Positions 46,628 to 58,744 of a DNA stretch of 64,000 nt are shown piece by piece. Location of the stretch: contig NC_079887.1 of the NCBI RefSeq assembly GCF_029227915.1, forward strand, positions 8,246,001 to 8,310,000, written 5' to 3'. The position numbers and the translations under genes are program-made. The DNA comes from Hydractinia symbiolongicarpus. Its lineage: Eukaryota; Cnidaria; Hydrozoa; Anthoathecata; Hydractiniidae. The notes beneath the pieces were generated by a model, which searched no databases, was not told the DNA's origin, and saw nothing but the letters and a program-made list of their open reading frames with translations. Every line of letters begins with the position of its first letter. Within the stretch, counting starts at the first letter, position 1.

Positions 46628-49600
46628 ATGTTGAAATTTTATGTGTTGATCGTGTTGGTTTCTTCAACACTTTCAAATGTCGAAGCTCAAGAGAAACAAT
46701 TCTATGGCAGTAAGTTGACTTTCTAAAACTCACTTTGTAAAAAATATCTTACATGATACTTATGTATGTACGCTTGTTCATAACATACCACGAATATTGT
46801 CTTAGAATAATAGGGTAAAAGTATATAAAGAAAAGAATATAGAATTAAATTATAGCAAAAGTGAAAATGTACACACAGAAAAAAAATCCCTTAAATGCTC
46901 AACAAATTAAAACCTATGACAGTTAATTCATATGTGTGAATGAGACAAGATAATTTCATTCCAATGTTGAACTTCTTTTTGGATCACTTTGACCTAAAAT
47001 GGCGTTATTAAAAGGTACAGGAACTAATTTGACGTCATTGAAGAAGTTTTTTTGGATTAATTATAACCTTAAAAACAGGTAAGCAAAATTAACACTGTAA
47101 TGTCATCATCATGTTCAGACTGCATCAATTTGTTTATTGCGTCAATTTCTTCTAAACTGGACTTTTCAATCATATTCAAATTACAAAATTCAACAAAGTT
47201 ATATATTTTTACCCGATATTGTTGAGCACATCAATCTTTGCAATTGTCGGCCGAAATAGAGGAAAAAATGGTCTTTCAAAAATTTTTTTTTAACTAAGAA
47301 TTTTCCTGTTTTTAATATTTTTAATACTATTTTACCAGTGTGTATGTAGCCAAACCAGTTTTTTGTTTATTATAAGGCTATTTTTACATCGCTTTGTTCT
47401 ATTGTTTTATGTTTAATAAATCATAAGACAAAGTTGTATTACAAAAACACGAGACACTGGAGTTTTAAGTTGACCTTGCAATGTTCCCAAGGTAAATCAA
47501 GAAGGGGAAAATATACCAAAACAAAACGCAAAATAATGAAAAGAGAATTTACAAGCAGATATCGTTTTTTCATCAAAACCTTTTCCCTTAAACCCCCAAC
47601 AGAGGTTGGGTCGTAATTTTAAATTGACTTGATTTATTATAGGGCCAACTATGCCAGTCGGTCTGGTCTTTAAAATTAACATAGTCATCGTAAACTTTTA
47701 TTCCGCAGCCGTGCCGTGCGCAGTTCCCCTCTTTTTTAAAACATCATACAAGCAGCAGGAATTTTTAACCAAATTTAATGACTCGATAAAGAAAAATGCT
47801 TCCACGCTGTTAAGTAAACACTTCCAGTGTGTTCGTTGCCGTAATTTTGTTAAACTGTTGATTTTGGCAGAGTTGCAGAAATGGAAGCGACACAGTTTTT
47901 CCACAGAGACTAAAAAAGCGGGAAAAGTCGAAACATAGTTTTCCGCCATGCTGTTACATGTATATTATTAATTTTTTCTGTTATATGATTGGCTCACAAA
48001 CGAGAACGCGCGTAAAAAGTCAAGAATAAATTTCAGGATTATCGAAATTCGGATTTCTCCAGCTCAAAAAAAACAATCGACATTCTTAACATTCATAACA
48101 CCACTATCACATCCGCTTACTTCCGATAAACGACAAGGTAAATGTTTTGCGCACAAATTTCAACGTGTGGTTCCCTAAAGCCTATCCCTAACTCCAAAAA
48201 CATCAGAAAAATACTTTTTATCATCATTCTTAGAAAGAGATAATATTCAAAAACTTAATGTGAATGTCAAAATATTTTTCATTGTTTGTGCGAATTGTTG
48301 TTGATTAAAATATCTAACTGCGCATGCGTTGTTTTGTAATCATTACGTTTACGTCAAAAGAGTCACCAGAATATAAACGTAGGCCTGAAAATCACACACC
48401 AACCGCAGTTCTGCACTGTTTCGTAATCCCTTTTGTTACCGTTTATCGTCACCGTAACTTTTTCCACTTATAAATAAATTCTGACTGACACAACAAACAA
48501 ACAACCGTTTGTTTTAAAAATAAACACAAAATCCATCATACACCGTCATCATATATCCCATAATACATTGTTTATATTTTCTTTGTTTTATTTATCCCCT
48601 TATTTTTTATTTGCGAAGAGAATCTTTAAATATCAAAACTGACGGACAAAAATTGTTCTCAAATAACTTAGTGCGTAGTGCTTTTCCGTGTAAGCTTTTA
48701 TGTGCTCACGATTCATAAAAATAGGCTTCTACAACAGAGATTTAAGCATTTTATTGTCTATAAAGACTTGTTATGTCTGTAGCTACAGGACTCTATTTCG
48801 GTTTCTGATATTTGGCAACCACGTTTATCAGATAAGCGAAAACGAAGCTCTGGTGCGTTTCCGCTTTAGAGAGGTTACATTAAGAGGGTATTGTAAATTG
48901 GCACTTGAAATGACGTCTGTTGTGAAAAGGTTTTGACCATCTGTCCCTGAAAAATGTCCGTCAAGAGATTTCGCTGTATTCTTAAGCGTATTTTTCACGA
49001 CAAGGTTTTTTTAATAGGATTACTTTCAAAGTAAATATTTAGCCACAAATAACTTGATAGATTTTCTTATTTGTGTTTTTAATTTGTGTATGATAAAAAT
49101 ATTTACTTCAACCAGTATTTAATGTCAATAAAAATCATTATCAACAAACAAATAAAAAAACAGTGGTTTTACCGACTGCACAACAGCCTCGTTTTCAGAA
49201 CATTTTGATTTTTTTTGCTTATGTGTTAATTCAAGAGGATGTTTAAGAGAGAGGAGTAATCTTTCCTAAATGACTATTCCATAGAAATAACTATTAACTT
49301 ATTGACTATAGTTAAGTTTTTAAGAATATAGGGCCTCGTCAAAAAATTAATATATACTTACAAAAGTACGAGTGTGGCTAAATCCAATAGCCCACACCTT
49401 CATTTGTGCCAATGACCTATGCTTTAAAAAAACTGGTTGCTACTCGAATATTTTTTATTGAATCTCAGGAAATTGGAATCAGAATATTTTTGTTTTTCTC
49501 AGGTTGTGCATATGGTTTCTGCGAGCAGTTGTGCAAGGAGGTGGCTGTTGATATCATGTCGTGTTACTGTCGCCGTGGTTACATACTAAGAAGTGACGGC

Positions 49601-51565
49601 AGACGATGTATAGAAAGTGAGTGTCTCGTCCTAAAAACCTTAACTTTAACTTTATCAACCTCTCAGGAATTACTTTCTTTGGCATAGTCACATTACTCAG
49701 TTGTTTATATTACAATTTAGTTGGGTTTCAATTTACATGTAGCTGGTAATTTTGAAATTCTCTTCTTAGTTTGGCAACAGTCTGTCCAAATAATCGAATT
49801 TTATCTAAAGTTAATTCAACCAAGGAACAATTTTAATTATATTGAACACGATGGGGGCCATGTACTCTCAAATAAATTTGGCCAATAACACCAAACGTTT
49901 TTTTGGATCTCTATGATTTAGCTTGCATTCTGTTACCAACTATTTGAAAGAAACGCATCGATTCGTACTTTTTAACACTGGTTTTGTTTGCTTTTAGACC
50001 AGGACGACACCATTTACTCAGGCGATGACGAATCTAGTAGTACCGGTGAAGAAACGTCAAACTGTGACGACGAACAAGGGACATGTAACAAAGAAGAAAT
50101 CATCTCTGGTGATGGAGATTATTCGTCGTTTTTTCACCCGTCAGCGTCAACGTTGCCTTCAACGTCGTCTTTTAAATCACCGTCAGCGTCATCATTAACG
50201 TTACCCTTAGTATCATCGTTTTCTTTAATAACGCCGTCGCCGTTATCTTCAACGCTGTTGTATGCAACGATACCCAGCTCGTCAGGCAAGCAAAGTTCAA
50301 AACTTCTCCCAGCAAGCACTGCGAGTGATAAAATGGATATGTTATCAACTTCAACCAACAACATCATTGACAAACCAAGTATAACATATCTGGATGGTGC
50401 AACAAGTACCCAGCTCCATGCTGTAGTATCAACAACCAATAAAAAATCAAGCCGGTTGTCAACGGTATCCGCTTTGATTTCTACTGATAGTATTGCAAAC
50501 TCATATGAAAATTCACAGCTGAATACAAAAATAGAAACTGAAGCGTCTAGCCAAGTTTTTTCCACTTATCGGTCTACATCAAGTTTCTCAGTTATTTCAC
50601 CATCTTCTTCGTCATCTTTTTATTATCCGATGGCAACTTACACGGCAACTGATAGAACAACAAAATCAACATTAGGTGTCCACAATGCGGTCGGAATGTC
50701 ATCAAATGTTCTAAATGTTGACAAATCTTTTTCTGCCATTGTACTCCCTTCGTTAAATGTCATCTCAAAAAAAGTTGACACGACTTCAAGTACTGTTGCT
50801 ATGGCTGCTTTAGAACCGTCCCAAAAAATTGCTTCGATAACCACGTCAATAATGAAAACTGATTCATCTTCTAGCAAGATTTGGTCACCATCAGAATTTT
50901 TCACTGTACAGCAAGAAAAACAGGAAACCTCTGTATACGCCTCAACTAATACAATTGTGGAAACAACGAAGTTATTAACCTCAAGATATTTCAACACAGC
51001 AAGTTTATATGCAGAAGAAAAGATTTCTCCGTCTGTATCATTTCCAGCTGAACTACTATCAACTGAATATAATAATAAAATGACTTTCATTAATACACCC
51101 CTTGGAGAAAGTGTTGATATTTATACTCATTTTAATAATGCACCAACATCCAACATGCTGATTGGAAGTAAATCTTCTGAAAGAAGAGCAAACGTGACAA
51201 ACAATGCCATGTTCACACACACTAAGAATCTTAAACCATCAATGCTAAAGCTAAACACAAAAGATGCTAGCCATAGTTTTCGAAAGTTGTTTGTATCAAG
51301 ATCAACCAAGACTTACTCAAAAACGTCATTATTACATGAACCCAACGAGGGAATGAACGAAGAGAAATTGGATACAAGAAAAACACCCATAAAGCATATT
51401 TCTATAAGCAAGTCTCAAGTTACAAAGTCGACCGTATTTATTGAGGAAAAGGAAAATGTTACAGTTCGAAAACAAAATGGTAGCCAACTCGTTGCAATAT
51501 CACACATTTTATTTTTACTGGTCCTAGCACGAGTAGGATTCATCACAATAAAAAATATCACGTGA
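46628..51565 (+). CDS. EGF-domain mucin-like membrane protein, 3 exons
   Basis: Exons 46628-46709, 49503-49616 and 49998-51565 join in phase 1 and give 587 residues. Residues 1-21 (MLKFYVLIVLVSSTLSNVEAQ) form a signal peptide. Residues 29-63, in their own exon with phase-1 borders, are a single EGF-like domain with six cysteines spaced C-x4-C-x3-C-x9-C-x-C-x12-C, including YCRRGYILRSDGRRC. The rest is a stalk of about 480 residues very rich in Ser and Thr, with an acidic start (DQDDTIYSGDDE), and fits a heavily O-glycosylated mucin region. The last 25 residues are hydrophobic (LVAISHILFLLVLARVGFIT), either a membrane anchor with a four-residue tail or a GPI signal. It should act at the cell surface in adhesion or recognition; the partner is unknown. 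Confidence 0.8.
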
Positions 51566-52606
51566 TCATTAAAATATATGACAAGATTTTACGGAACAAA
51601 CGCGAGTTTGTTCCAAAGAGTTTTTGTTGTCTCTTCAGCTTGTCTAACAAGCCACTTCAGTCCCTGGAGAAGTTAGAAAGAAACATTTCGTTAACAATTA
51701 TTATGTTATCAACAATCATCCTCCTAGAAAACGCTAATGCCATTATTGCGATTTTTTCGCATAAATTTCCCTTAAGGGAATTAATTTTCGCGGAATGAAA
51801 TTTTCGTAATTCATATGCAAAAATCACGAATTTTTTGCGTATTCGCGAAAATTACTTCTCTTTAAGGCAGAAAAGGTAGTAAAAATAAATTCTTGTTGCA
51901 GCTTTATTGTAGAGTGTTGTTTTATAGAATTATGAGGGTGGTAATTATATTAAGTATGACTTTTTGCAAGCAATATATTCCGTGAAATTTGCACTTCGAA
52001 TTTGTTTTTTTTTAAATTTCTACTTTTTGATTTTCGAAAATATTGTTGACTGTTTCAAATTTTGTCAAAAACAAATCAGTATTATTTTTGCACTAATTTT
52101 TTATCAAACCAGTTTTTACCTAACAATTACATATACCATATTGTCGAAAACGGAGACGGTAACGTTCAGGACACGTTACAAGAAAACAGCGCTTCTGCGA
52201 ACCAGGCACACAAGTTGAAGTAAAGCCAAATATGATCTATGTCTGCAGGTGTCTGTTGCAACAAGCGCTATCCTTTGGGACGTGATTTAAATAGTGCCAA
52301 TAAAAATTAGTCGCCTACTTGCTTGGAGGCTAGAGATACTTATAAATTGTTCTATACAATTCAACTGAATACCCCTCACTGTCTATATACACAGTACTCC
52401 CCCATGTTACCAACATGAAAATAATATAGACAGATAGATAATATAGATAGACAATATAGATACATAACATAGATGGATAATATAGATAGATAGATAATAT
52501 AGATAGATAGTGTAGATGGATAATATGTATAGATAGATAATATAGATGGATAATATAGATAGATAGATATTATAGATAGATAATACAGATGGATAATATA
52601 GATAGA
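51566..52606. other. 3' flank of EGF-mucin gene and GATA microsatellite
   Basis: 51566-52385 shows no supported gene. 52416-52606 is an imperfect GATA microsatellite (AGATAGATAGATAATAT units with ATGGATAATAT variants), which directly abuts the first Helitron of the array. Confidence 0.6.
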
Positions 52607-53147
52607 CTAGTCGATAAGGCCCGTGGAAAAATCCACTTAGTCATTTAAATTTTGCTGACGTCAGCAGAGACCTGTCAGAACACAATTTTTTTTTCAGAAA
52701 AGTGTATGCCTGTTGCCTTCATCGTATAGATCTTGAAACGCTGATCAAGAAAATGTATAGGATCGTGTAGTTTTGACAAACGGATGCAGAGATATTAGGG
52801 TTAAAAAGTTTTTTGATGACGTCATTAACCCGTAACGGATTCGGTGACCCAGGTTTGGAAAACTTACCCAAATTGGTCCCAGGTAGTCCCTAGTTACCCA
52901 CGCAGAAGATGACGTCAGTTATTCCCATCTGTTTCCAAGTTATTTAGTCATTTAGCCTTAAATTTAAAAGTCCAAGGCAAAGGCTTCACTAATCTTAATA
53001 TACTTTCCTTTGACGTCAATATTGCTCTAACGTCAAAGTTTGCTAATTTACAGAACAAATTTATAGGTGATGTTTTATAGACATTATCAAAGAAATTTTA
53101 TCCACTTTGCAAAAGTCACAGACAGAACTGGCGTATTATTATATAGA
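52607..53147 (-). mobile_element. Non-autonomous Helitron H2 (541 bp)
   Basis: On the minus strand the 3' end has the stem GCCTAAGTGG-type half (partly deleted here) and CTAG at 52607-52610. The 5' end begins TCTATATAATAATACGCC at 53147. The 3' neighbour is the GATA tract, so this is the outer end of the array. It lacks the AGGATAACAGAG block that follows the hairpin in H3 and H4. Confidence 0.85.
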
Positions 53148-53722
53148 CTAGTCGATAAGGCCCGTGGAAAAATCCACTTAGGCAGGATAACAGAGAAAAA
53201 TAACCGTCATTTAAATTTTGATGACGTCAGCAGAGACATGTCAGAACACAAAACTTTTGTTTTCTGAAATGTGTATGCCTGTTGCCTTCATCGTATAGAT
53301 CTTGAAACGTTGATCAAGAAAATGTATAGGATCGTGTATTTTTGACAAACGGTTGCAGAGATATTAGGGTTTGAAGGTTTTTTGATGACGTCTTCAACCC
53401 GTCCATTCCCGAAACGGATTCAGGGACCCAGGTTTGGGAAACTTACCCAAATTGGTCAAAGGTGGTCGCTAGTTACCTACGCAGGAGATGACGTCAGTTA
53501 TTTCCACCCGTTTCCAAGTTATTTAGCCTTAAATTTAAAAGTGCAATGCAATGGCTTCACTAATCTTAATATACTTTCCTTTGACGTCAATATTGCTTTA
53601 ACGTCAAAGTTTGGTAATTTACAGAACAAATTTATAGACGATGTTTTATAGACTTTATCAAAGAAATTTTATCCACTTTGCAAAAGTCACAGACAGACAG
53701 AACTGGCGTATTATTATATAGA
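53148..53722 (-). mobile_element. Non-autonomous Helitron H3 (575 bp)
   Basis: Intact unit. The minus-strand 3' end carries the hairpin arms GTGGA/TCCAC within GCC...GGC, then TTATCGA and CTAG. The CTAG (53148-53151) is followed without any spacer by the TC of H2. The 5' end is TCTATATAATAATACGCC at 53722, with a short GTCT repeat just inside. Confidence 0.9.
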
Positions 53723-54307
53723 CTAGTCGATAAGGCCCGTGGAAAAATCCACTTAGGCAGGATAACAGAGAAAAACAACCATCATTTAAATTTTGCAGAC
53801 ATCAGCAGAGACCTGTGAAAACCCAAAAAAAAATTTTTAAAATATGTATACCTGTTGCCTTCATCGTATAGATCTTGAAATGCTGATCAAGAAAATGTAT
53901 ATGATCATGTATCTTTGACAAACGGTTGCAGAGATATCAAGGTTTAAAGGTTTTTTGATGACGTCATCAAACCGTCCATTCCGAAACGGATTCCGGGACC
54001 CAGGTTTGAAAAACTTACCCAAATTGGTCCCAGGTTGTCCCTAGTTACCCACGCGGTGAAAAAACATTGACGTCACCACCTCGTTTCCAAGTTATTTGGC
54101 CTCAAAGTTTTAAGTGCATTGTAATGGCTTCACTAATCTTAATCAACTTTCCTTTGACGTCAATACTATTTTATCGGTAAAGTTTGGTAAATTACAGAAC
54201 AATTTTATAGGCGATGTTTTATAGAATTTGTTAAAGAAAATTTCGAAGAATGTAATCCACTTTGCAAAAGTGACAGACAGACACAATTAGCGTATTATTA
54301 TAAGAGA
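53723..54307 (-). mobile_element. Non-autonomous Helitron H4 (585 bp)
   Basis: Intact unit, more diverged than H3 (for example CCCAGGTTGTCC and AATCAACTTTCC inside). Its 5' end reads TCTCTTATAATAATACGC, the same variant as in the oppositely oriented copy H8. Its CTAG (53723-53726) abuts the TC of H3. Confidence 0.88.
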
Positions 54308-55032
54308 CTAGTCGATAAACACCCGTGGAGAAATCCACTTAGGCAATAGGACATTGAAAATATTGGTTTGCTGTCGTCAGCATTGCAAATCCAAAAAAAA
54401 AAAGAAATTGGCGAAATTTAGTTTATTCGTTGCCTGTAACGTGTAGAGGTTGAAACGCTGATCAAAATAATATAGGATCATAACTTTTCTACGAACAACA
54501 AAAGACATAAAAGGGTTTTAAAATTTTGCTGACGTCAGCAATGGCCCGGTAAAACGCGAAAAAAATTTTTCAGAAATTTATATCCCTGTTACCTTCATCG
54601 TGTAGACCTTGAAACGATGATCAAGAAAATGTATAGGATCATATATCTTTGACAAACGGTTGCAGAGATATTAGGGTTTAAAGATTTTTGATGACGTCAT
54701 CAACCCGTCCATTCCAAAACGGATTCGGGGACCCAGGCTTGGGAAACTTACCCAAATTGGTCCAAGGTGGTCCCTAGTTACCCACGCGGTAAAAAAATCA
54801 TTGACGTCACCAACTCGTTTCCAAGTTATTTAGCCTCAAAGTTTTAGGTGCACTGTAATGGCTTCATTAATTTAATATAGGATATTGACGTTAAAGTGGT
54901 GTTATTGACGTCGCGCCGTAATGTCTGAATATTTACCATATTAGACATGCATTTTTCGGCAATATCAAAGGAAAATGAAGACATCCACTTTGCCTGTCAC
55001 AGAGACACGGAACTGGCGTATTATTATATAGA
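54308..55032 (-). mobile_element. Non-autonomous Helitron H5 (725 bp) with internal duplication
   Basis: CTAG at 54308-54311 abuts H4. The segment near the 3' end is present twice in diverged form: the TTGCTG-TCGTCAGCA to GTTGAAACGCTGATCAA block (54370-54480) and TTGCTGACGTCAGCA to CTTGAAACGATGATCAAG (54525-54620). This explains the extra 150 bp. The 5' end is TCTATATAATAATACGCC at 55032. Confidence 0.85.
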
Positions 55033-57476
55033 CTAGTCGATAAGGCCCGTGGAAAAATCCACTTAGGCAGAAAAACAATTGAAAAGTTCTGTCATTTGAA
55101 TTTTGATGACATCAGCAAATATTTCAGTGTATTGAATATGCCTTTTACTAAAAAAAATTATCTGAAAATGCATAAAAAGAAAGTATATAAGTCATAATTT
55201 AACAAAAAAGTTCTTAAAATCTAACACAAAATATCAAATGTCAAATCGCATGAAATCCTCCCAACAAAACTTCAGACAAAATATGAAAAACAACGGCGTG
55301 CAAGGTGTAAAATCTAGTTAGTAGAAAGTTACAACATTGACAGTCACAACCCAGACAGTTACGACAACAATAATAATAATGTCAGAAATAACACATATCT
55401 CAAATATGTATACATCTTATTATGTGATTATGTTGAAAACTTTCAATATTTTAATCTGAAGTGTCGAAAAGAAAGGCTTGCAACAGTAAGCACAGATCTA
55501 TGAAATAAGTTCTTTACGCATTTTAAACATTGTCTTTTCCCTAAATGCTTATACAACAATACAACCTGAACAATATCAAAAATCCAAACATAAACAAACA
55601 CAAAACACCTAAAAACAAAAAGTTAAACTTTGAAAATCATTTATTCGGTTGCATACCATCCTCTCCCGCAAAAATATGCACAAAATGTAAAAATTAACCG
55701 GTTAACAAAACAATTTTTTGTCTAATGATCCGTACTGACTTTACCAAACATTTTAACCTGAAATGTCGAAAAAGCAATGAGCAAGGAGTAAATTTCAAAT
55801 CAACAAAAATCATTATTTTGAAAACATTGTATACATATATGGTCCTTCCTCACAAAAGTTTACAATAAATGTAGAACACAAAGGTTTATGAGGAGCAAAT
55901 CAAAATATGAACAAAAATCAGTTCAATTGGCATGTTCTATATTGTCTTCAGCCATAAAATCTTCCACAAAATTGATATGAAACCCATCAAATTCAACTCA
56001 GAAAAAGCAGTCATTTAAGTGCATACAAAAATACAACTTGTAGAATATCAAATTATTATTTATGGTCCTCCCTCACAACAGTTAAATTTTTGCACTAAAT
56101 TTGCAACACAAAATACAAATTCTTAATAATTCCTATGGTTTTCCTCAAAAGTTTAATCAAAATATAAAAGATGAGAGGTGAACGACAAAATCAAAGTTTG
56201 CAGAATTTAATTATTTTGGTATATATATGTCTATTGATATATGCCCTCTATAACAATATTTCAATCCAAAATGTGAAAAAGAAAAACAGTTTGCAACAAA
56301 ATCAGTTATTCTGATGATATTGCATACACTTTTTCTCCGTGTAGTGTGTAAAAAAAGAATGGTTGTAGGAAATACTTCTGATTCAACAAAAATCAGTATT
56401 TGCATCTTGTACTCATTAAATATTACCCAAAATTTCAAAAAACTGTGATTTGGAATGCATCAAATTTATAAATAGAGAGGGATCAGTCATTTCGGTATGT
56501 TGTACAGAGTCCTGCCCGGTAAGAATTTATACAAAATATAAAAAAAACACAAGTTTTTTCGGTGTTGTACTCCCTCAAAAAAGTTGAAACTTCCTTAATT
56601 GAGACAAAATGCCATAAACAAAAACATTTTAGTCAGAACATCTAGAACAACAAAAATCACTACACTTAAGGTACCAGAATTACTACATGTTAAATAAAAA
56701 TCGTTTCATCATATTGCATGTAACCGATGTATATAAGTTTAGTTACACAAAATGTGAAAAATACATTATTTGCGTACACAAATTGTGAAAAATACATTAT
56801 TTGCTTAAAAACAGTCCTTAAACTCTTCTTAAATATTATGTAATACTTTTTTAAAAGTTGTTGTGGCTTGTTAATTTAAGCTTAAAATGTCAATTAAAAT
56901 AAGTTACTGTCACATTCTTAGCAAAGACCACTAAGATTAGCTTACATGTAAAAAGCAACATAAAACTGAAGCTAACATAAGGTAGCTACAGCAGCTAATA
57001 GCTGGTCACCTAAATATAAACTGGAGACTTAGCTAGGTATAAAGAACATGGCTACATATTTATAAATTCCTAGCTACCTAGCTAGTTGTTGTTGGTGTGG
57101 TTGATGCTAGCTAACAAACATGTGTCGCATCAATAATATCATCAAATTTTAAAAAACATAAACAAACCTTACAGAAATCTTTCTATACTTCATTTATATA
57201 CCATGCCCCTTTTTAAATGCTTTTGTAAAGATTTATTTTGAAGGCAAGAGAAGACAAATGCTTAAAAAGGACAGCCATCTTTTTTGCAAACACAATTTCC
57301 GTTACTTTGTGCCAGAACTTCATTTAACAAACCACACAAAACTCGCGGCTTTTCACGACAAAGAAGACATATTTTTTTCGGCAACATCAAAGATTTTTTT
57401 CGGCGACATCAAAGGAAAATGACGATATCAACTTTGCCTGTTACAGACACACGGAACTGGCTTATTATTATAGAGA
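55033..57476 (-). mobile_element. Long Helitron variant H6 (2444 bp) with foreign interior
   Basis: The 3' end (55033-55120) and 5' end (about 57360-57476) are those of the family: hairpin plus CTAG on one side, and TCTCTATAATAATAAGCC with a GTGTCTGTAACAGGCAAAGT segment on the other. The 2.2 kb between them is unrelated to the 570-bp units. It contains a degenerate tandem array (55620-56660) and a less repetitive stretch rich in AGCTAGC (about 56930-57130). It has no long open frame. H6 abuts H5 and H7 with the same fused ends. Confidence 0.75.
55620..56660. repeat. Degenerate tandem array inside Helitron H6
   Basis: Loose units contain the order AATCAGTTATT, ATTGCATAC, CCTCACAAAAGTTT and AAAATGTGAAAA (for example at 55638, 55807, 56010, 56300, 56392, 56484 and 56556). 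Spacing is irregular, roughly 70-290 bp. It resembles an old minisatellite captured or grown within the element. Confidence 0.5.
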
Positions 57477-58051
57477 CTAGTCGATAAGGCCCGTGGAAAA
57501 ATCCACTTAGGCAGGATAACAGAGAAAAACCGTCATTTAAATTTTGATGACGTCAGCAGAGACATGTCAGAACACAAAATGTTTTTTTTCAGAAATGTGT
57601 ATGCCTGTTGCCTTCATCGTATAGATCTTGAAACGCTGAGCAAGAAAATGTATAGGATCATGTACTTTTGACAAACGGTTGCAGAGATATTAGGGTTTAA
57701 AGGTTTTTTAATGACGTCATCAACCCGTCCATTCCGAAACGGATTCGGGGACCCAGGTTTGGGATAATTACCCAAATTGGTCCCAGGTGGTCCCTAGTTA
57801 CCCACGCGGTGAAAAATCATTGACGTCACCACCTCGTTTCCAAGTTATTTGGCCTCAAAGTTTTAGGTGCACTGTAACGGCTTCAATAATTTAATATAGG
57901 ATATTGACGTTAAAGTAATATTATTGACGTCGCGCCGTAACGTCAGAAAATTTAACATATTGGATATGCATTTTTCGGCAACATCAAAGGAAAATGACGA
58001 TATCCACTTTGCCTGTTACAGACACACGGAACTGGCTTATTAATATATAGA
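57477..58051 (-). mobile_element. Non-autonomous Helitron H7 (575 bp)
   Basis: Intact unit at the 5' edge of the array. Its minus-strand 5' TC (58051-58050) is preceded by A, as expected for insertion at an AT dinucleotide, and borders the GATA tract 58052-58174. Its CTAG (57477-57480) abuts the TC of H6. The interior is very similar to H8. Confidence 0.9.
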
Positions 58052-58174
58052 TAATATAGATAGATAGATAATAGATAATATAGATAGATGGATAGTATAG
58101 ATAGATAATATAGATAGATAGATAATATAGATAGATAGATAATATAGATAGATAGATAATATAGATAGATAAAA
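58052..58174. repeat. GATA microsatellite between two opposed Helitrons
   Basis: AGATAGATAGATAATAT units repeat across about 120 bp, separating the 5' ends of H7 (minus) and H8 (plus). A similar tract flanks the other end of the array at 52416-52606. Confidence 0.9.
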
Positions 58175-58744
58175 TCTCTTATAATAATAAGGAGAGTGTG
58201 TCTGTTTGTGTGTCTGTAACAGGCAAAGTGGATGTCTCCATTTTCCTTTGATGTTGCCGAAAAATGCATGTCTAATATGTTAAATTTTCTGACGTTACGA
58301 CGCGACGAAAATAACACTACTTTAACGTCAATATCCTATATTAAATTAATGAAGCCATTACAGTGCACCTAAAACTTTGAGGCCAAATAACTTGGAAACG
58401 AGGTGGTGACGTCAATGATTTTTCACCGCGTGGGTAACTAGGGACCACCTAGGACCAATTTGGGTAATTTTCCCAAACCTGGGTCCCCGAATCCGTTTCG
58501 GAATGGATAAAAAACCTTTAAACGCTAATATCTCTGCAACCGTTTGTCCAAAGTACATGATCCTATACATTTTCTTGCTCAGCGTTTCAAGATCTATACG
58601 ATGAAGGCAACAGGCATAGACATTTCTGAAAAAAAACATTTTGTGTTCTGACATGTCTCTGCTGACGTTATTAAAATTTAAATGACGGTTGTTTTTCTCT
58701 GTTATCCTGCCTAAGTGGATTTTTCCACGGGCCTTATCGACTAG
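58175..58744 (+). mobile_element. Complete non-autonomous Helitron H8 (570 bp), plus strand
   Basis: It starts A|TCTCTTATAATAATAAGG and ends with the hairpin GCCTAAGTGGA/TCCACGGGCC, TTATCGA and CTAG|T at 58741-58744. All the Helitron signs are present: 5' TC, 3' hairpin about 10 bases before CTAG, and insertion between A and T. It has no terminal inverted repeat, no target duplication and no coding capacity, so it must use the Rep/helicase of another element. Confidence 0.9.

Noticed and set aside
47698-47949. Minus-strand open frame beginning ATGGCGGAA, 83 codons
   Set aside because: It lies in intron 1 of the EGF-mucin gene, has no recognisable domain, no partner exons, and an equally long frame is open on the opposite strand.
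48700-48936. 78-codon open frame on the plus strand
   Set aside because: No start context, splice partners or domain; it falls in a large intron of the EGF-mucin gene.
50134-51309. Minus-strand open frames opposite the Ser/Thr-rich exon
   Set aside because: They are antisense shadows of the biased codon composition of the mucin-like exon.
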